A DNA stretch of 64,000 nt from Streptococcus mitis (GTDB lineage Bacteria > Bacillota > Bacilli > Lactobacillales > Streptococcaceae): NCBI RefSeq assembly GCF_005144795.1, contig NZ_SWFJ01000006.1, positions 78,727 to 142,726 of the forward strand, written 5' to 3'. A model generated the notes under the pieces. That model ran no database searches and was not told where the DNA came from. It saw only the letters and a list, made by a program, of their open reading frames with translations. A program made the position numbers and the translations under genes. Each line of letters begins with the position of its first letter. Position 1 is the stretch's first letter. Positions 1-6,815 of this stretch are shown in pieces.

Positions 1-38
1 TGATAAAGGGTTTATAACGTCTCCACAATTTGACCATT

Positions 39-1031
39 TTAGAGCTCCTTTCGATAGAAGCGGCGGATAATATCCTCAATATCCGTATCCATCATCTTCA
101 AATCGCGGATTTCAAAATCAGAAAGGGTTTGTTTGATAATGTCAGCTGACTGGTAGCGGGAACTATCGAATTCAATGTTGAGACTATTTCCCTGTCTATC
201 AATAATCATATCAGGCAGGCCTTCATAGTGAGAGACGAGATGACTTTGATCTGGTAGCAGTTCAAAGGAGAGTGTCTTCATCTTGCCAAAGGTTTCCTTG
301 AGCTCGCTCACCGTTCCATCAAAAATCTCCTGCCCCTTGTCAATCATAAAAATCCGATCACAAAGTTGCTCAATATCACTCAAGTCGTGAGTGGTCAAGA
401 GAATGGTAGTCTCTTCCTCCTGATTGATCTGGGTAATAGCCCGACGAATGTTATCCTTGACCGAAACGTCTAAACCAATGGTAGGCTCATCTAAAAAGAG
501 AACCTTGGGATTGTGAAGCAAGGAAGCTGCAATGTCCGCCCGCATCCTTTGACCCAGTGAAAGAGTTCGCACGGGATCCTTGATAAAGTCCTTCAAATCC
601 AAGACTTCATTCAAAAAGTCCATACGCTTATGAAAGAGCGAGTCTGGCACATCGTAAATCTCCTTTAAAACCGTGTAGGTCTCTTGCAGAGCCAAATCCC
701 ACCATAGCTGGGTTCTTTGCCCAAAGACCACTCCAATATCCTTGACATAATCTTGGCGATTGTCCTGAGGAATCTTGCTGTTAATCCGACAAAAACCAGA
801 TGTCGGTTTTAAAATCCCTGTCAGCATTTTAATGGTTGTCGACTTCCCAGCACCATTAGCACCGATAAAGCCCAAAATTTGCCCTTTTGGCACCTCAAAG
901 GTCAAATCCTTGACCGCTTCAAAGGTCTGCTTTTCAGGATGAATAAAAGAGCGCAATGCCCCCTTCAAGCCCGGTTCCTTAACAGTCTTCACAAAATTTT
1001 TCTGAAGATGTTCCACTTCTATCATTGCCAT
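39..1031 (-). CDS. ABC-2 type transporter, ATP-binding subunit
   Basis: This is a 330-residue cytoplasmic ATPase that would power a two-component exporter; its permeases should lie beyond the left edge. Walker A GANGAGKST is at residues 57-65, signature LSLGQ at 157-161 and Walker B VLFLDEP at 177-183. The signature LSLGQRMR is typical of the ABC-2 (NatA-like) group. The roughly 95 residues after the nucleotide-binding domain form the extra C-terminal domain seen in that group. The ATG at 1031 follows GGGAG at a good distance; a second ATG two codons in is the alternative. A sigma-A promoter overlapped by a cre-like site lies about 110 nt upstream, suggesting carbon catabolite control. The substrate cannot be read from the sequence. 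Confidence 0.88.
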   Translation of the reverse strand: MAMIEVEHLQKNFVKTVKEPGLKGALRSFIHPEKQTFEAVKDLTFEVPKGQILGFIGANGAGKSTTIKMLTGILKPTSGFCRINSKIPQDNRQDYVKDIGVVFGQRTQLWWDLALQETYTVLKEIYDVPDSLFHKRMDFLNEVLDLKDFIKDPVRTLSLGQRMRADIAASLLHNPKVLFLDEPTIGLDVSVKDNIRRAITQINQEEETTILLTTHDLSDIEQLCDRIFMIDKGQEIFDGTVSELKETFGKMKTLSFELLPDQSHLVSHYEGLPDMIIDRQGNSLNIEFDSSRYQSADIIKQTLSDFEIRDLKMMDTDIEDIIRRFYRKEL

Positions 1032-1146
1032 ATCTATCTCCCTATGGTAAGGAATAGCAACATTGTATTTTTGACTACTAACATTCTAAATCCTTACTTT
1101 CTAAACCTTCTACATTTTATTACTACAAAAGGCTTTATACCAACCT

Positions 1147-1184
1147 ATTATAATCCAATAAAAATTAGAATGCAAGCGTTTGCC
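1147..1184 (-). promoter_or_regulatory. Promoter with overlapping cre-like site
   Basis: On the minus strand TTGCAT (1175-1170) and TATAAT (1152-1147) are separated by 17 nt, a strong sigma-A arrangement facing the ABC ATPase gene. TGCAAGCGTTTGCC (1171-1184) overlaps the -35 box and matches the CcpA cre consensus at 11 of 14 positions, with the AAGCGTTT core intact. Repression by CcpA is inferred from this overlap. Confidence 0.5.
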
Positions 1185-1229
1185 TAAAGCTTATGAAATT
1201 GAAAATTTTTCTCTTAAAGTGGGACTTTT

Positions 1230-1343
1230 ATACTCAATGAAAATCAAAGAGCAAACTAGGAAGCTAGTCGTAGGTTGCTCAAAGCACTGCTTTGAGGTTG
1301 CAGATAAAACTGACGTGGTTTGAAGAGATTTTCGAAGAGTATT
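1230..1343 (-). repeat. BOX element, shortened boxA/B
   Basis: The segment starts with the boxC end (TACTCAATGAAAATCAAAGA) and finishes with the boxA end (TTTCGAAGAGTATTA), the hallmarks of streptococcal BOX repeats. At about 114 bp it lacks part of boxA/boxB. It sits between the hydrolase gene and the ABC ATPase promoter. A nearly perfect 24-bp palindrome (1341-1364) abuts its right end. Confidence 0.9.
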
Positions 1344-1381
1344 AGTCCAAAATTTTGGATTAATAGTCTCCTTAAAACACC

Positions 1382-1405
1382 AAAAAACCCACCCAATGGG
1401 TAGGC
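1382..1405 (-). terminator. Rho-independent terminator, copy 1 of 3
   Basis: Read on the minus strand, a 9-bp stem with an ATT loop (CCTACCC/GGGTGGG core) is followed by TTTTTT. It is nearly identical to the terminators at 2524-2549 and 3622-3648. It lies about 105 bp after the stop of the hydrolase gene. Confidence 0.75.
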
Positions 1406-1510
1406 TGGTGGATAAGAAAAAGAATTTTTTTAATCGAAAAAACTCACGATTCTACTGTTCATCCTTCAGCATTTAATTATTGTCATCAGTCTAAAATGAT
1501 TTCTAACCCC

Positions 1511-2443
1511 TCAACTACTCTTTAAAAAATCTTCAATACGAGAAACAACCTCATGATTTTGATAATGATAAAGGTCGTGTGGTACATCCATATATATGAC
1601 TTTCACATTAGACTGTTCACTAGCAAATTTCTCTGCAAAATGCTGCCATTCTGATTGGCTAAAGCTAGTACCATCACCATTAGAAACCAGTAATAAGGTA
1701 GGAATTTTCAGATTGATGCTTGAGGGAACTTTCTTGGCATTTTCCTTTACTAAACGAGATTCATTTAGCATAGCTTGTGACATCAACTGCTTATAAGCTA
1801 AAATTTTATATTGTTTTCGTTCATTTTCAGTAAGAGTTGAATTTTTTATATAGAAGGACTCAGGGAAGTAGCGTAATAAACCAATCTTGCTGCTCCAAAA
1901 TGCCACAGTGATTAAGGCCTGATTTTGCTTTAAATTCTCATAACTAGCTGGCAGTGCCCAATCTAACCCAACCAAGGTTTTCACTTCATCAGGATATTTT
2001 TCCTGCCAAGCTAAACTCTCAAGACTAGCCATGGAATGAGACAAAATGATAAAAGGACCTTTGACATTTGCTTGTGAAAGAGCTTGACGCGTCTCAGACA
2101 AAACCTCCATCACATCTCTTGAATGATTGCTATCATCACTATAACCATACCCCGCTCGCTCCACAATTACTACCTTATATCTTTTTGCTAAGGAATCTGA
2201 TAAATCCTTAAAATCCAAGATTGGAGAAGCAATTCCAGCACCCGAGAGAATTACTATGGTTTCAGGACCAGTCCCTTCAACGTAAACATTTATTTGATGT
2301 TCATTGACGGGAACTAGTTGCCCCATAAGTGTCAGTAAGGCTTGTTCCTTTTCCAAACAGATACGGTGAAAGATGAATGTAGCTAGTAAAAACAAAAGAA
2401 TGAAACTAAGGAAGGCAAGACTACATTGTTTTAGTATTTTCAT
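1511..2443 (-). CDS. Membrane-anchored alpha/beta hydrolase
   Basis: A hydrophobic segment near residues 8-25 (ATG numbering) is followed by an alpha/beta hydrolase fold. The nucleophile elbow reads SHSMA rather than the usual GxSxG, with the likely catalytic Ser near residue 137. The acid is probably in the NGDGTS segment and the His in VPHDLYHY near the C-terminus. The N-terminal helix suggests the enzyme is tethered with its active domain outside the cell; the substrate is unknown. I place the start at ATG 2443 because a promoter (TTGCGA-17-TACAAT) ends 6 nt before it. A TTG at 2458 with an AAAGG upstream is the alternative. The gene sits between two copies of the fba-type terminator, as if inserted as a cassette. 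Confidence 0.75.
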   Translation of the reverse strand: MKILKQCSLAFLSFILLFLLATFIFHRICLEKEQALLTLMGQLVPVNEHQINVYVEGTGPETIVILSGAGIASPILDFKDLSDSLAKRYKVVIVERAGYGYSDDSNHSRDVMEVLSETRQALSQANVKGPFIILSHSMASLESLAWQEKYPDEVKTLVGLDWALPASYENLKQNQALITVAFWSSKIGLLRYFPESFYIKNSTLTENERKQYKILAYKQLMSQAMLNESRLVKENAKKVPSSINLKIPTLLLVSNGDGTSFSQSEWQHFAEKFASEQSNVKVIYMDVPHDLYHYQNHEVVSRIEDFLKSS

Positions 2444-2449
2444 AGCATT

Positions 2450-2478
2450 ATTGTACAAAAAATAGAACCTTTTCGCAA
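2450..2478 (-). promoter_or_regulatory. Promoter of hydrolase gene, predicted leaderless
   Basis: TTGCGA (2478-2473) and TACAAT (2455-2450) are 17 nt apart on the minus strand. The -10 box ends six bases before ATG 2443, so transcription would start at or next to the A of the start codon. Confidence 0.45.
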
Positions 2479-2523
2479 CTTAAGGATGGTTCTTCTAGTA
2501 TATAACCTCTATAAATCCAAACA

Positions 2524-2549
2524 CAAAAAACCCACCCAATGGGCAGGTT
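2524..2549 (-). terminator. Rho-independent terminator, copy 2 of 3
   Basis: On the minus strand AACCTGCCC-ATT-GGGTGGGTT is followed by TTTT. It is the same hairpin as the fba terminator at 3622-3648. The bases after it up to the TAA at 2574 also resemble the fba 3' end. It now follows only a gene remnant. Confidence 0.8.
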
Positions 2550-2571
2550 CTGTATGTATTGTTCAGCTAGA

Positions 2572-2631
2572 TTAAGATTTAGCATCTGGAGCATAATGAA
2601 TAGTTTTTCCATATTTCTTAAAAAGCTTTAA
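2572..2631 (-). pseudogene. 3' end of an unidentified gene
   Basis: Nineteen codons on the minus strand, ending YGKTIHYAPDAKS and a TAA, sit directly before a terminator. They look like the C-terminus of a lost gene. The frame is closed upstream by a stop next to a RUP insertion at 2641. I do not recognise the parent protein. It is not the fba C-terminus, although the stop-to-terminator DNA resembles that of fba. Confidence 0.35.
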
Positions 2632-2640
2632 TTATGATTT

Positions 2641-2747
2641 TATAGTAGATTGAATAAGGTATGAACAACTCGCTTAGGAAAGTCAATCTAATTTCTGGAA
2701 ATATTTTTAGCAGTCGCAGTGTACTATTTTAGATTCAATCTACTATA
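2641..2747. mobile_element. RUP element (107 bp)
   Basis: The segment is bounded by perfect inverted termini TATAGTAGATTGAAT and ATTCAATCTACTATA and is exactly 107 bp. This matches the RUP insertion sequence derivative of pneumococcus, thought to be moved in trans by the IS630-Spn1 transposase. It lies between a gene remnant and the toxin gene. In the gap 2459-2793 it, the remnant and a terminator are the only features I see. Confidence 0.88.
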
Positions 2748-2793
2748 TATAAGTGCCATGAAATAGAATATAATCGGACTAAATACGTATATG

Positions 2794-3126
2794 TCAATCG
2801 GATTTGTTCCCGATTTCAAACAGTAATCTGTCCAAGCTACTTGATTGATGTAACACTCTCAAGATAGTAACTGTATCCTTATCAAAACGATAAAACACTG
2901 AATAATTTTTTACTAGTAGTCGTCTAACTTTAATATCTAAACTGAGCAATTCCTCTACAATAGCACATCTTTCAGGAAATATTTCTAAAGTTTTAATCCC
3001 TTCTGCAATAGCTTCAAAATGACTCATAGCAGTTTCCGGCGATTGAAGCTCATCTGCGATATAATGATAAATAGCTTCCATATCTCCTTCAGCTCTTTTT
3101 AAAATATTAATGGTTATTTTAGTCAT
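2794..3126 (-). CDS. RelE/ParE-family toxin
   Basis: This 110-residue basic protein has the compact RelE/ParE fold signature: an N-terminal helix pair (AEGDMEAIYHYIADEL), then the strand pattern VRRLLVKNYSVFYRFD and VTILRVLHQ. Family members are mRNA interferases or gyrase poisons, and the sequence alone does not tell which. Its ATG overlaps the antitoxin stop by four bases (ATGA), indicating translational coupling. The pair would act as a post-segregational or stress-response module and has probably been acquired, lying between terminator repeats next to a RUP. Confidence 0.85.
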   Translation of the reverse strand: MTKITINILKRAEGDMEAIYHYIADELQSPETAMSHFEAIAEGIKTLEIFPERCAIVEELLSLDIKVRRLLVKNYSVFYRFDKDTVTILRVLHQSSSLDRLLFEIGNKSD

Positions 3127-3428
3127 ACGTTCCGTTCCTTAAATTCTTTAAAGAACTCATTGACAGATCGAACATGACCATTTTCTGCTTCATGATAAGC
3201 TTCAACCATCATTTGTCCAAATCGTTCAGCTGTCATTTCCTCTACATTCATTGATGAAGGTACATCTGGCAATGCAATATCAAAAGGGATCTTCTTCGTT
3301 AATGATACTTGTTTCAATAATAGTGTAACTAATGTTGATATCGGCATACCAAGCTGCTTCAAAACCTGTTCAGCTGATTGTTTATCTAATTCATCAACTC
3401 GAACACTAATTGTAGCTGTTTTTCCCAT
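3123..3428 (-). CDS. RelB/DinJ-family antitoxin
   Basis: A 101-residue ribbon-helix-helix protein: the N-terminus MGKTATISVRVDELDKQSAE is the DNA-binding strand and first helix. The C-terminal half, with repeated acidic residues, should wrap the toxin. The open frame extends 20 codons upstream, but I choose ATG 3428 because GAGGTGAT lies just before it and the promoter and operator occupy the longer version. It is the first gene of a two-gene operon with the toxin and probably represses its own promoter. Confidence 0.85.
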   Translation of the reverse strand: MGKTATISVRVDELDKQSAEQVLKQLGMPISTLVTLLLKQVSLTKKIPFDIALPDVPSSMNVEEMTAERFGQMMVEAYHEAENGHVRSVNEFFKEFKERNV

Positions 3429-3450
3429 TCTTATCACCTCACTTACGATT

Positions 3451-3488
3451 TGTACTGTAATTGTACAGCAATTTACATTACTTGTCAA
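3451..3488 (-). promoter_or_regulatory. Toxin-antitoxin promoter and operator
   Basis: TTGACA (3488-3483) and TACAAT (3465-3460) are 17 nt apart on the minus strand. The palindrome TGTAC-N7-GTACA (3451-3467) covers the -10 box, the place expected for an autoregulatory ribbon-helix-helix operator. Confidence 0.6.
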
Positions 3489-3621
3489 TTAAATGTTTTT
3501 TGAAAACGAAATACCACTATTACACTGTTGAAAGATTAGATTAGCCTATCCGATAAAAAGCAGTAACACAGAAAACTATTGACCATGAAACGCTCTCGTA
3601 ATCTTAACCCCTATGTGTAAA

Positions 3622-3648
3622 CAAAAAACCCACCCAATGGGCAGGTTT
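3622..3648 (-). terminator. fba terminator, copy 3 of 3
   Basis: On the minus strand a nine-pair stem (AACCTGCCC/GGGTGGGTT with two G-U pairs) and an ATT loop are followed by TTTTTTGT, 22 bases after the fba stop codon. Confidence 0.85.
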
Positions 3649-3669
3649 CATCTGTACTGTTCAGCTAGA

Positions 3670-4551
3670 TTAAGCTTTACCTTCTGAACCGAATACGTCG
3701 ATACGTTCTTCAACTGATGCTTGGATAGCTTTTACACCGTCAGCCAAGAATTTACGTGGGTCGAAGAGTTTTTTCTTGTCGTATTCTGCTTCGTTTGCTT
3801 CGTAGTCACGAGCAAATTTACGAGTTGCGTTAGCGAATGCGATTTGGCATTCAGTGTTAACGTTAACTTTCGCAACACCAAGTTTGATAGCTGCTTGGAT
3901 TTGCTCATCAGGAATACCTGATCCACCGTGCAATACGATTGGGAAGCCTGGAAGAGCTTCTGTCAATTTTTGCAAGTGGTCAAGGTCAAGACCTTCCCAG
4001 TTTGCTGGGTAAGGACCGTGGATGTTACCGATACCAGCTGCCAAGAAGTCGATACCAGTTGCAACCATTGCTTTAGCGTCTTCGATTGGAGCCAATTCAC
4101 CTTTACCAATGATTCCGTCTTCTTCACCACCGATAGTACCAACTTCAGCTTCTACTGAGATACCTTTAGCGTGTGCTTTTTCAACAACTTCTTTAGCCAA
4201 TTTAAGGTTTTCTTCAACTGGAAGGTGTGAACCATCAAACATAATTGAAGTGTAACCAACTTCGATACACTCAAGTGCATCTTCGTAGTGACCGTGGTCA
4301 AGGTGGATAGCTACTGGTACAGTGATACCCATTGATTCAACAAGGTTAGCGATCAAGTTGCGAGCAACTTTGTAACCACCCATGTATTTAGCAGCACCCA
4401 TTGAAGTTTGGATCAAAACTGGAGCTTTTTTAGCTTCTGCTGCACGCAAGATAGCTTGAGTCCACTCAAGGTTGTTTGTGTTAAATCCACCAACTGCATA
4501 ACCGTTGTCACGAGCTGCTTGGACAAATTTTTCTGCTGAAACGATTGCCAT
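3670..4551 (-). CDS. fba: Class II fructose-1,6-bisphosphate aldolase
   Basis: Cytoplasmic glycolytic and gluconeogenic enzyme that cleaves fructose-1,6-bisphosphate into DHAP and glyceraldehyde-3-phosphate. The 293-residue length is normal for the zinc-dependent class II family. The motif HLDHGHYE carries catalytic Asp and zinc-ligand His. A second His motif (GNIHGPYP), the phosphate-binding VLHGGSGIPD and NVNTECQ follow in the usual order. Codon use is strongly biased, as expected for a highly expressed gene. It is monocistronic, with its own terminator 22 bp downstream and a GGAGGCC ribosome site. In pneumococcus it also neighbours vncS, as here. Confidence 0.97.
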   Translation of the reverse strand: MAIVSAEKFVQAARDNGYAVGGFNTNNLEWTQAILRAAEAKKAPVLIQTSMGAAKYMGGYKVARNLIANLVESMGITVPVAIHLDHGHYEDALECIEVGYTSIMFDGSHLPVEENLKLAKEVVEKAHAKGISVEAEVGTIGGEEDGIIGKGELAPIEDAKAMVATGIDFLAAGIGNIHGPYPANWEGLDLDHLQKLTEALPGFPIVLHGGSGIPDEQIQAAIKLGVAKVNVNTECQIAFANATRKFARDYEANEAEYDKKKLFDPRKFLADGVKAIQASVEERIDVFGSEGKA

Positions 4552-4685
4552 TTTATCAGGCCTCCTGTATATTTTTATGGGTCATCCCATTTACATTGTT
4601 CATTTTATCACTTTTTGACAAAAAAATCTAGTTTTTCCCGTAGTTTCGATTGAATTTCTTCTAGCTTCATCTATGTAAACCCTTT

Positions 4686-6020
4686 CTATCTATAGTCTTG
4701 GGCGACTTTTGGAAAAGCTATGAAGAAGGTTAAACGATTCTCCGCCATCTCAAAACGATAAGCTAATTTTTCATGTTCCAATAGACTCTTGACCACAAAG
4801 AGCCCCATCCCAGAACCCTTAGCCTTGCGACTAGCATTGTCAGAAAAAGACTGGGCTAGTTTTTCTTGTTCTTCTGGGCTACAGCTATTCTCGATAAAAA
4901 GTTCCCCTTCTCTTTCTCCAATGCCAACTAAGCCACCTGGAACAGAGTGCTTAATGGCATTGCTGATGAGATTAGATAGGATCAACTTCATAACTGATGG
5001 GTTTAGATAAGCCTGCTGATGGGTCAAACTATTGTCTATCTGGAGTTCCCTTTCCTTAGCTAGCAAGGCATAATCTTTAACCAGACTTTGCGTCATCTGG
5101 TGTAAGTCAATTTGTTCCCTATCATCTCGTAATTCCTGTACAGACGAGAGAGAAAGTATCTGGAGAACGTGGTGATTAAGCTCATCCACAATTCCTAAGG
5201 CAACTCCCAGATAGTGGTCTCTATCCTTATAACGCCCAACGTTTTCTTTCATGTTTTCGATCAGGATTTTCAAACTAGCCAGAGGTGTTTTCAATTCATG
5301 AGAAGCTCCACGTAGGAACTCAACCTTCATCTTTTCCAGCTGAAGAATAGCTTCATTCTTGTCATGCAAGTCCGCAATAACAGTCAAAAGATGCTGGTAA
5401 AGGCTATTGATTTGTTCCTTGAGATCACCAATCTCATCCTTAGAATCCACACGTAATCGCACTTGGGCATCCAAATCCATCATCCGACGGGTCACCCGCT
5501 TGATTTCCAATATCGGAGCAACAATGGTCCGAGCATAGATATAAGCCACCAAGAGGGAAATCAGAAAGGATGCCAGAAAGGTATAGGGAAGAAACTGGAG
5601 ACTGATTTGCTCTGCTTCCTTTTGCAAATCCATGGAAGCTAGAAACTGGAGAGTCATGGTACCACCGTCTTGCGTTGTCACCTCGCGCTCCTCGATAAAA
5701 AGAGAGGTTGTCTGACGTTCCGTGTCCAGAGGAAGACTGTCCTTGACTTCTAACTTGTCCTCGGTCATCTCTCCCTTGACCCCCCCCTTAATCTCACTAG
5801 TCTGGGAATACAAGTCTAACACTTGCTCGATGCTCTGCCTATCCTTACCTTCTAGGGACTGGGCAATGGCTGTCGCTTTCTGACCAATGGTTTCCTGACG
5901 ATGGCTCAGATAAGTCGAAGGAAAAAGAAAATAAATAGCTAAATGAAGGCAAATAACCAGAACACTAAAAATCGAGAAGGTGTAGATAAATATCTTTGTA
6001 AATAAACCTGTTCGTTTCAT
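4686..6020 (-). CDS. vncS: Sensor histidine kinase VncS
   Basis: This 444-residue membrane kinase has a TM helix at about 10-32, an extracellular domain to about 145, a second TM at about 147-167, then HAMP, an H-box (GASHELKTPLASL), an N-box (LILSNLISNAIKH) and a G-box (GSGMGLFVV). It phosphorylates VncR; its stop-start overlap with vncR (ATGA) shows co-translation. In pneumococcus the pair has been linked to vancomycin tolerance and host-factor sensing. An eight-base G run (5780-5787) lies in the sensor-domain coding sequence and could slip, shutting the kinase off. The frame is intact here. Confidence 0.93.
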   Translation of the reverse strand: MKRTGLFTKIFIYTFSIFSVLVICLHLAIYFLFPSTYLSHRQETIGQKATAIAQSLEGKDRQSIEQVLDLYSQTSEIKGGVKGEMTEDKLEVKDSLPLDTERQTTSLFIEEREVTTQDGGTMTLQFLASMDLQKEAEQISLQFLPYTFLASFLISLLVAYIYARTIVAPILEIKRVTRRMMDLDAQVRLRVDSKDEIGDLKEQINSLYQHLLTVIADLHDKNEAILQLEKMKVEFLRGASHELKTPLASLKILIENMKENVGRYKDRDHYLGVALGIVDELNHHVLQILSLSSVQELRDDREQIDLHQMTQSLVKDYALLAKERELQIDNSLTHQQAYLNPSVMKLILSNLISNAIKHSVPGGLVGIGEREGELFIENSCSPEEQEKLAQSFSDNASRKAKGSGMGLFVVKSLLEHEKLAYRFEMAENRLTFFIAFPKVAQDYR

Positions 6021-6673
6021 TTTCGCTCCAATTTATAACCAACATTGCGCACAGTGAGGATGCAATCCAAGTCTAGCTTTTTCCGCAGTTCCTTGATATA
6101 AACATCAATGACACGGTCAAAGGGAACCTCATCTGTCGCTTTCCAGACCGCATCAATTATCTGAGATCGAGTCAAGGCTCGTCCTTCATTTTTCACCAGA
6201 TAGTCCAAAATTTCCAACTCTTTAGCATTAACAGCCACTTCTTGACCTGCTAGGCTGGCACTGTAGCTCTCAAAGTCCACCTTGGTATCCTTATAGGAGA
6301 AGATTCGTCCCGTATCATAATAGCGCTTGAAAATCGCGTCTACCCTCACTTTTAAGAGGGAGAGGGAGAAGGGCTTTTCCAGATAGCCATCTGCCAGAGA
6401 GGCAAAGGCACTCATCTTGTATTCCTCATCCTGAAAGGCTGTTAACATCAAGACAGGGACTTGGCTGGTTTTGCGAATCTCAGCTAGGACTTCTAGACCA
6501 TTGAGCTTGGGCATCTGGATATCTAGTAAAACTAAGGCCACCTCATAGCTGGAAAATTTTTCTAAGGCTTCCTCACCGTCCGTTGCTTCAATGGTTTCAT
6601 AACCACAATCCGTCAAATAATCACTGACCCCCTCACGGATCATCTCTTCATCTTCTACAATTAAAATTTTCAT
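6017..6673 (-). CDS. vncR: Response regulator VncR
   Basis: OmpR-family regulator of 218 residues: a receiver with phospho-acceptor Asp51 (LLDIQMP) and acidic pocket EDE at 7-9, then a winged helix with the RVIDVYIKELRKKL recognition region. It is transcribed after vex3 and overlaps vncS by four bases. Direct repeats resembling an OmpR-type site lie upstream of vex1 and could be its target. Confidence 0.93.
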   Translation of the reverse strand: MKILIVEDEEMIREGVSDYLTDCGYETIEATDGEEALEKFSSYEVALVLLDIQMPKLNGLEVLAEIRKTSQVPVLMLTAFQDEEYKMSAFASLADGYLEKPFSLSLLKVRVDAIFKRYYDTGRIFSYKDTKVDFESYSASLAGQEVAVNAKELEILDYLVKNEGRALTRSQIIDAVWKATDEVPFDRVIDVYIKELRKKLDLDCILTVRNVGYKLERK

Positions 6674-6768
6674 AGAAAAAACGTTTCACATTCCTTTAAA
6701 TTTCTTGTAAATCATCTCAATTTCATCCTGAAAGGAAGAGGCCTTATCAAGATAAAATAGATAAAAAT

Positions 6769-6808
6769 GCTACCTATATTATACCCCATTTAGGAGAGAA
6801 TAGGTAGC
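6769..6808 (-). terminator. Hairpin between vex3 and vncR
   Basis: A perfect nine-base inverted repeat (GCTACCTAT/ATAGGTAGC) encloses a 22-nt loop and is followed on the minus strand by ATTTTTATC. The weak U run suggests partial termination, allowing lower expression of vncRS than of vex1-3. A TATAAT in the loop could serve as a vncR promoter. Confidence 0.45.
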
Positions 6809-6815
6809 AAGTTTG

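Noticed and set aside
6769..6808. Strong terminator isolating vncRS from vex1-3
   Set aside because: The stem is good but the loop is long and the U run weak, so I call it partial at most.
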